A program made the position numbers and the translations under genes. The notes under the pieces are model-generated. The model saw only the letters and a program-made list of their open reading frames with translations, made no database searches and was not told where the DNA came from. Shown here piece by piece: positions 33,528-37,981 of a DNA stretch of 37,981 nt. Where the stretch lies: the NCBI GenBank assembly GCA_000310025.1, contig FN649736.1, positions 3,619,476 through 3,657,456 of the forward strand, in the 5' to 3' direction. This stretch comes from Ectocarpus siliculosus. Its lineage: Eukaryota; Sar; Phaeophyceae; Ectocarpales; Ectocarpaceae. How positions within the stretch are numbered: the stretch's first letter is position 1; the number at the start of each line of letters is the position of its first letter.

Positions 33528-34742
33528 TTACCACACACAACAATGCACCGCTTTTACTCCTTTGTTGTTTCTCCAGAGCGATAATCATGAGAAGAGCTTT
33601 TGGTTGTCGCCCATCTCTACCAACTGCCGCGTTCTGACATCTCCCAGGGGCCATTGGAAGGGTAGCCGACACGAAGAGAATACAGGAGGATTGATGAGTA
33701 TTGACGCGCGTGCTCGTAGTGGATCCTGCTCAGAGGTTTCAACGTCAATGCCCTACCTATAGTAGGCGTTCCACATCGTATCGACCCAAGCTGTTAAGTA
33801 GTTGTCCTGGAGAGGCCTTCAGTTTCCTTGAACCTCCCCGCTGCCTCGGCCGGGACAGCCAGCAGCTTAGCTTGTCCGGCCCTGCTGCTGAATATGGCCT
33901 CCTTCTCCATCTTCTTCTCGTTCCACTTGGTTGGGCCGCACCGTGCTCTCAAGGACGTCGGTCGTGAGCACTGAGCTTCGCACAAGGACGTCGACAAAAC
34001 GATTGCGCGTCACATGTTGGCAGTGCTTTTCAGGCCGGCCCTGAGTCCGTGCGGACTGGGTACTCCTACACAACAAGCACAGACAGGCAGTCCTGCCTAC
34101 TAGGTATTCCTCCACCAACTCGGTTGACCCCATCTCAAGACGAAGTGTCCGGGAGCGATTATATCGGACGTTGTTTGTAACTAGTGGTTGGAAGTGATGC
34201 TTGCATGATGATCACCAGCTCCACCAGGCGGGGACACTGTCTCCATCTGTGGCGTTGTAGTTGCCATGTTTTTGTGTTTTTTTAGGAAGCTGTGTGTACA
34301 TCATTCCATCCCCTGAAGAATAGCTTTCCTATGTGTTTGTATCCACACTATCCCTTTGTAACGCGTACTTTCCTTGGGTGCTGATCTGTCAGAGAGCGCC
34401 CCTCTTGCCTGCTGGGTAGGATACATGTAAATAAATGCCAACCTTCGATTTCAACGTGATGCGAAGGAGGGGAGCTGAGCCCATTATACTATCCAATGAC
34501 TGGGCGTTGTTGGACGGTCACAGAGCCTCCGTACTTAACAAAAGGATGACTTGTCGGGGTTGAGCGAGGGGGAGGGGCGTCCACTCAGCTTCAGAAATTC
34601 ACAAATCAATTAATCGATTCGACGGCGGCAGGCAGAAGCGGGGTTTCATCCACAGGAAGAACCCTCCTGCCTGTAAGTAACTCTGGATCGGAGGAACATC
34701 GTCAGAGGCTGGCTGTGGCTGAATGTGCGAGTGGGCCCGCAA
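33528..34742. other. Intergenic sequence, no supported gene
   Basis: Presumed 3' flank of the EF-hand gene. Short overlapping frames occur on both strands without motifs or clean exon chains. A T-rich stretch lies at 34266-34285. Confidence 0.4.
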
Positions 34743-34955
34743 TTAAGTAACGTACACGTCGGGCCCAGGGTTACAATTTCTTATTTCTTCACCACCGTCG
34801 GGGACAGGTTGCTCTAGAGACTGCTCGTAAGTGGTACCTGGGATAGGAGCGATCGCGGTCCAGCTCTCCTGTAGATTTATCTTCATCGTATTTTCATTTG
34901 TTGTCTTGAAAATAGGAGCACAAATCAAGAAAAATACTTCTTGTGCAGGCCCGAC
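34743..34955 (-). CDS. Possible terminal exon, unknown product
   Basis: After a TACATACAG acceptor the minus strand reads 70 codons in phase 0 to TAA (34743-34745). The reading is protein-like, with ICAPIFKTTNENTMKINLQE, a Pro/Gly segment (IPGTTYEQ) and an acidic region. No upstream exon was fixed. The family is not recognised. Confidence 0.3.
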   Translation of the reverse strand, partial: VGPAQEVFFLICAPIFKTTNENTMKINLQESWTAIAPIPGTTYEQSLEQPVPDGGEEIRNCNPGPDVYVT

Positions 34956-35951
34956 CTGTATGTAGCACAGAGGTAAAGCGTGTAACTGCTACTTAATGCG
35001 GATGGAAACACCGGAGATTATGATTAAACTTGAGGGAGAAGGTCGGCTTAGCACCCCTTCCTTGTGAATTGCGATAGAGATGTAGATGTATGTGTAGACT
35101 ATGGTAGTTGAAGTGAACAACCGGCGGCGGGATATAGCAAAACCTGTATGTACCCACCTATCTGCGTGTCCCCTACGATGCAAGTTGTGCAACTTCTCTC
35201 GGCAACAGCAAGTGTGGCGCCGTGTTGGCTCTACCTACTCTTGGTCTCTTCCGCCTTTGAATCACCCCCGCCGTCATCGGGCTGTGGACGACTCCCTGCG
35301 TCCTGGGTGGTGGTTGGGTTCTTTGTTGTGACGTTCCGTAGAGAGTGAAGCGGCGCGATCGACAGAGAAGAGCCAGGGTTGTTGTTGGGGCGGCCAGGTT
35401 TCCTCTCGCGCTCTCAGGAGGGGGTTTGCTTGGAGGACCGCGCACAATACACGTCAAAGGTGAGGGAACCATGTCATGAAGTCGACCTTCTTCTCTATCG
35501 TTCGGGCAAACCGTGGGAGATCACTGGCGTGCGTCATCAGGCTGTTGTTTTGCTGGACTAGTTTGGTTATGTAGGTTCCGCCTCCTTTTCCCCCTAGATT
35601 ATCTCCGTTCGCTGCTCAAGCACGCAGCGTCCCACTACGTATTTCACACACAAAACAGCAGCGCGGTCCAGGAGACCACAACTGTCGTCACTGATGGTTG
35701 TCTCCATCAGGCGGTGGCGTGTTGGTCTGTAGCAACCAACGGCATCAGTTTGATGGTGGCAGCCCACGTTTGGGCACAAAGTCTTACCTCCGCACCGCTG
35801 TTGACTCCTTTCGGCACTGCTGCTCACAGCGCAAGTAACTCTCACGGTCGGCACACTTGACTGGCCTTCGAAACTCAGTATTGTAAATATCGTTTCATGA
35901 GCGGCGTGTCGCATGCATATAGATGCATACATCAAATTCGGAACCTTATCC
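34956..35951. other. Intergenic or intronic sequence, no supported exon
   Basis: If the candidates at 34743-34955 and 35952-36161 belong to one minus-strand gene this could be an intron, but the second ends with its own stop codon, so they more likely belong to different transcripts. Nothing else was recognised. Confidence 0.3.
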
Positions 35952-36161
35952 TTAGTAGCTCTTATCCTCGCAGTAGACGTTGACATCGGCGCCAACGAAG
36001 AAACCGTGCGCCCAAGTGCCGGGAATTGAAAACACCTGCTTATACGGGGTCTTTGTATCCAGTGGCTGTTGCATACCTGCCGACTTCCATGTAACAGCAG
36101 TTGTAGGTGTCCCTCCGTTCTTCTCCCCGACAACGCAAAACCCGCAGATACGTATGTACAT
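35952..36161 (-). CDS. Possible terminal exon or small gene, unknown product
   Basis: The minus strand reads 69 codons from an ATG at 36161 (preceded directly by TAA) to a stop at 35952. It includes TAVTWKSAGMQQPLDTKTPY and FFVGADVNVYCEDKSY. The pattern of aromatic and Gly residues resembles a beta-rich domain end, but no family is recognised. An acceptor inside (GAGAAG near 36120) could be the true exon start. Confidence 0.3.
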   Translation of the reverse strand: MYIRICGFCVVGEKNGGTPTTAVTWKSAGMQQPLDTKTPYKQVFSIPGTWAHGFFVGADVNVYCEDKSY

Positions 36162-36701
36162 TTACAAACGGCAAACGCCCGTTTGGGGCACCGGCCCTTC
36201 CGTAGAGCAGTACCAGAGCAAACTTTTTGGTAACGGACAACGGCAATGGCAGCAAGCTAGAGCCATGAATTCTCCCGAAGGCGACGGCCCGACTTTTATG
36301 GATTACTACCCTACCTGACTATTTTAGTACTTACTTGTGCTGTGTGTGCTTCGCGTCCCATTTATTCTGGCGTCATTCTGAACGGGACGATAGAGCAGTC
36401 TGCCTACATCTTTCGGCTTCTACTTGGCGTATCTGCCTGAGTCACGCAGGAGAAAGGTAGCACGGGACTGTACATTGTGTGAAGAATGCCCAAGGAGCAA
36501 AGTGTACTTTGCCCGCGCTGTGTCCCCGAGAAACACCACGCTTATTCGCAGCTACTTCTCCCACCGCTCCTACGTAACAAACGGATCACTGCTGCATACT
36601 TATCGGACAAAATGCTCGCCGGGCAGGAGCGACAACAATACGGAGGCGGGACTGAACACGTTTAGGCGTTCGAGCTTTTGCCGCGCTGGCTCGCGCTCGG
36701 T
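36162..36701. other. Upstream region of the last gene
   Basis: No supported gene. It should contain the promoter or an upstream intron of the gene starting at 36702. A TTTAG acceptor-like site at 36661-36665 would allow exon extension, but an in-frame TAG lies at 36663-36665. Confidence 0.35.
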
Positions 36702-37981
36702 ATGTCGTCATCGTCGTCCTCATCCTTCAACGACTCCTGGAGGGATGCGGTGTCCCGCTCCAAGTCGCGGAGATCGTCGTCCTCCGCAGCCTCATCAAAG
36801 TCGACCACGTCAACCGCCTCGCAGACCAAGGCTAAGATAGCCGACACCGCTGCCGCCGCCGCCACCGCCGACGCCACGGCTGCGCCGCCGTCGTACGCGA
36901 CTACGTCGGCCAAGCCCACCGTCGCCACCACGCGCCAGACCCAGCCACAAGCCAACCAGCGCTTCTCTCAGTACCTCGCCCGCTTCAACATGAGCCCGAG
37001 GCAAGCCGTCGCCGCGGCCATCTCCTCGCCACGGCGAGGCGCCAAGAGCTTGTCAAACAACGTTTTTTTTGCGATCGGCGGTAGCGGCGGCAGCAGCAGC
37101 AGCCGTGGTGGCGGTGGCGGCAGCAGCAGCGGCGGCGGCGACGGCGGCGTCAACGGAGATGACGGCAAGGCAGGAGGGACCCGGTTACCCCGGCGACAAC
37201 GGGACTGGGAACGGAAAGCGAAAGGATCATCCCCGCCGCCGCCGCCGTCCCTGCTGCCGCTCACGGGCCCGTCGGCGCTGGCGGCGACGATAAACAGCAC
37301 CCTGACCGTCACGACCGGAAGAGCGGCCGGGGAGAGGGCGGCGGGGGAGAGCATCACCACGTCGGATTCGTCGTTCACTAGCGACAGCCTTAGCGGCAGT
37401 GGCGGCGGCGGTGGCGGCGGCGATGGTGGTGGGTTTGGCGTCGCCACGGGGGACGACGGCGATGTCACTCCCCCTCCGGGCCACTCGTTGCCGTGGGAGC
37501 ACCCCCCGGCGTCGCCGCCGCCGGCGTGCATGCCGAACCTCCACCAGTCCAGCGGTAGCGAGGGCCCCAGCGGGAGCGAAGACGACGAGGGCTTCGGGAT
37601 GGGCGGCGGCAGCATCGAGTACCGGAAGTTTCTGCTGCGCAGGTCCACCTCATCGGCGGGGGCCAAGGAGACCGCCGCCCGCGTGTCGACGCCGGGCAGA
37701 AGAGGCCTGGGCACCGGCAGCGATAACGTCGAGCGCAAGAAGTTTCTGCTGCGCAGAGCGAGCTCGTCGGCTGGCGAAAACGATACTGCCGGCGGGTCGT
37801 CGTCGCCGCCCGTCGGAGGGACGGCCGCCGGCTTGCCGAGCACCTCGGCCTCCCGTCGACCCGCCAACAAGGGCAAAGGTGGGTTGAGATCAACGGGGGC
37901 AACGGCCGCGGCTGCGGCCGCGGCGGCAGCGGCGGCAGCGGCGGCAGCGGCGGCAGCGGCTGCGGCAGCACCGGAAGCTCC
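36702..37981 (+). CDS. Ser/Gly/Ala-rich low-complexity protein, 5' part only
   Basis: The frame is open from the ATG at 36702 to the window edge (426 complete codons, no stop), so the gene is truncated here. The N-terminus is a polyserine run followed by Ser/Lys/Thr and Ala/Thr-rich sequence, then a more ordered-looking segment (NQRFSQYLARFNMSPRQAVA), then Gly/Ser and Pro tracts. Two copies of a motif lie near the end: KFLLRRSTSSAG and KFLLRRASSSAG (about 37625-37665 and 37739-37775). The last bases encode an Ala run (GCGGCGGCAGCG units). RRxS is the consensus of basophilic AGC kinases. No catalytic or folded domain is visible in this part. A long antisense open frame over the same bases is a shadow caused by GC-rich composition. 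An intron inside is possible. Confidence 0.6.
   Translation, partial: MSSSSSSSFNDSWRDAVSRSKSRRSSSSAASSKSTTSTASQTKAKIADTAAAAATADATAAPPSYATTSAKPTVATTRQTQPQANQRFSQYLARFNMSPRQAVAAAISSPRRGAKSLSNNVFFAIGGSGGSSSSRGGGGGSSSGGGDGGVNGDDGKAGGTRLPRRQRDWERKAKGSSPPPPPSLLPLTGPSALAATINSTLTVTTGRAAGERAAGESITTSDSSFTSDSLSGSGGGGGGGDGGGFGVATGDDGDVTPPPGHSLPWEHPPASPPPACMPNLHQSSGSEGPSGSEDDEGFGMGGGSIEYRKFLLRRSTSSAGAKETAARVSTPGRRGLGTGSDNVERKKFLLRRASSSAGENDTAGGSSSPPVGGTAAGLPSTSASRRPANKGKGGLRSTGATAAAAAAAAAAAAAAAAAAAAAAPEA
37910..37972 (+). repeat. GCGGCA/GCGGCG microsatellite encoding polyalanine
   Basis: A run of about 63 bases made of GCG, GCA and GCC codons codes for a polyalanine tract at the end of the window. Such tracts commonly vary in length. 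Confidence 0.85.

Noticed and set aside
36968-37876. 302-codon minus-strand open frame
   Set aside because: It is antisense to the GC-rich Ser/Gly/Ala frame starting at 36702 and is Pro/Leu/Ser-rich by composition. The sense frame has a better start and motif repeats.

Overview
The window looks like a piece of a large eukaryotic nuclear genome with long intergenic DNA, GT-AG introns, short exons and Ser/Gly/Arg-rich coding sequence. The style (exon chains with introns of about 55 to 700 bases, mixed SAM, EF-hand and Tudor-like domains, polyserine/polyglycine tracts, one 100-N scaffold gap) suggests a stramenopile alga, most likely a brown alga such as Ectocarpus or a relative. That assignment is an inference from style. 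No prokaryotic operon, rRNA, tRNA, CRISPR array or intact mobile element was found. All exon models were built by eye from reading frame, splice dinucleotides and phase matching.

Layout. 1-1.6 kb: low-quality G-rich scaffold edge and no gene. 1.65-3.25 kb: a tentative minus-strand gene or pseudogene with one in-frame TAG. 3.5-4.9 kb: two clusters of a hairpin-containing minisatellite. 5-7.4 kb: essentially empty. 7.5-8.45 kb: a small plus-strand gene of unknown function with a coiled coil. 9.19-11.8 kb: a plus-strand gene for a long disordered Ser/Thr/Glu-rich protein. 11.8-14.3 kb: mostly empty, with two weak minus-strand coding islands, one carrying a GTPase-like DTPG motif.

14.54-27.19 kb is the centrepiece: a plus-strand gene of 12 phase-compatible exons encoding about 2,807 residues. 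In order it carries a basic Ser-rich N-terminus, a SAM domain, a pair of degenerate EF-hands, an acidic/RS-like linker and a tandem array of 25 visible Tudor-like repeats of two alternating classes. The array is broken by a 100-N gap whose two sides end in the same linker.

28.6-31.3 kb: a minus-strand, five-exon gene for a SAM-like plus conserved-domain protein (326 residues), convergent with the giant gene. 31.9-33.5 kb: a plus-strand, three-exon gene for a calcineurin B/CHP1-like EF-hand protein with degenerate loops, divergent from the previous gene. 33.5-36.7 kb: mostly empty, with two possible minus-strand terminal exons. 36.7 kb to the end: the 5' part of a low-complexity Ser/Gly/Ala-rich protein with a duplicated basophilic-kinase-like motif, cut by the window edge.

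Functional thread (inference): the best-supported genes encode modular, probably scaffold-like proteins built from SAM and EF-hand-type modules, and the giant one adds a multivalent Tudor array. Nothing in the sequence shows that they act together.
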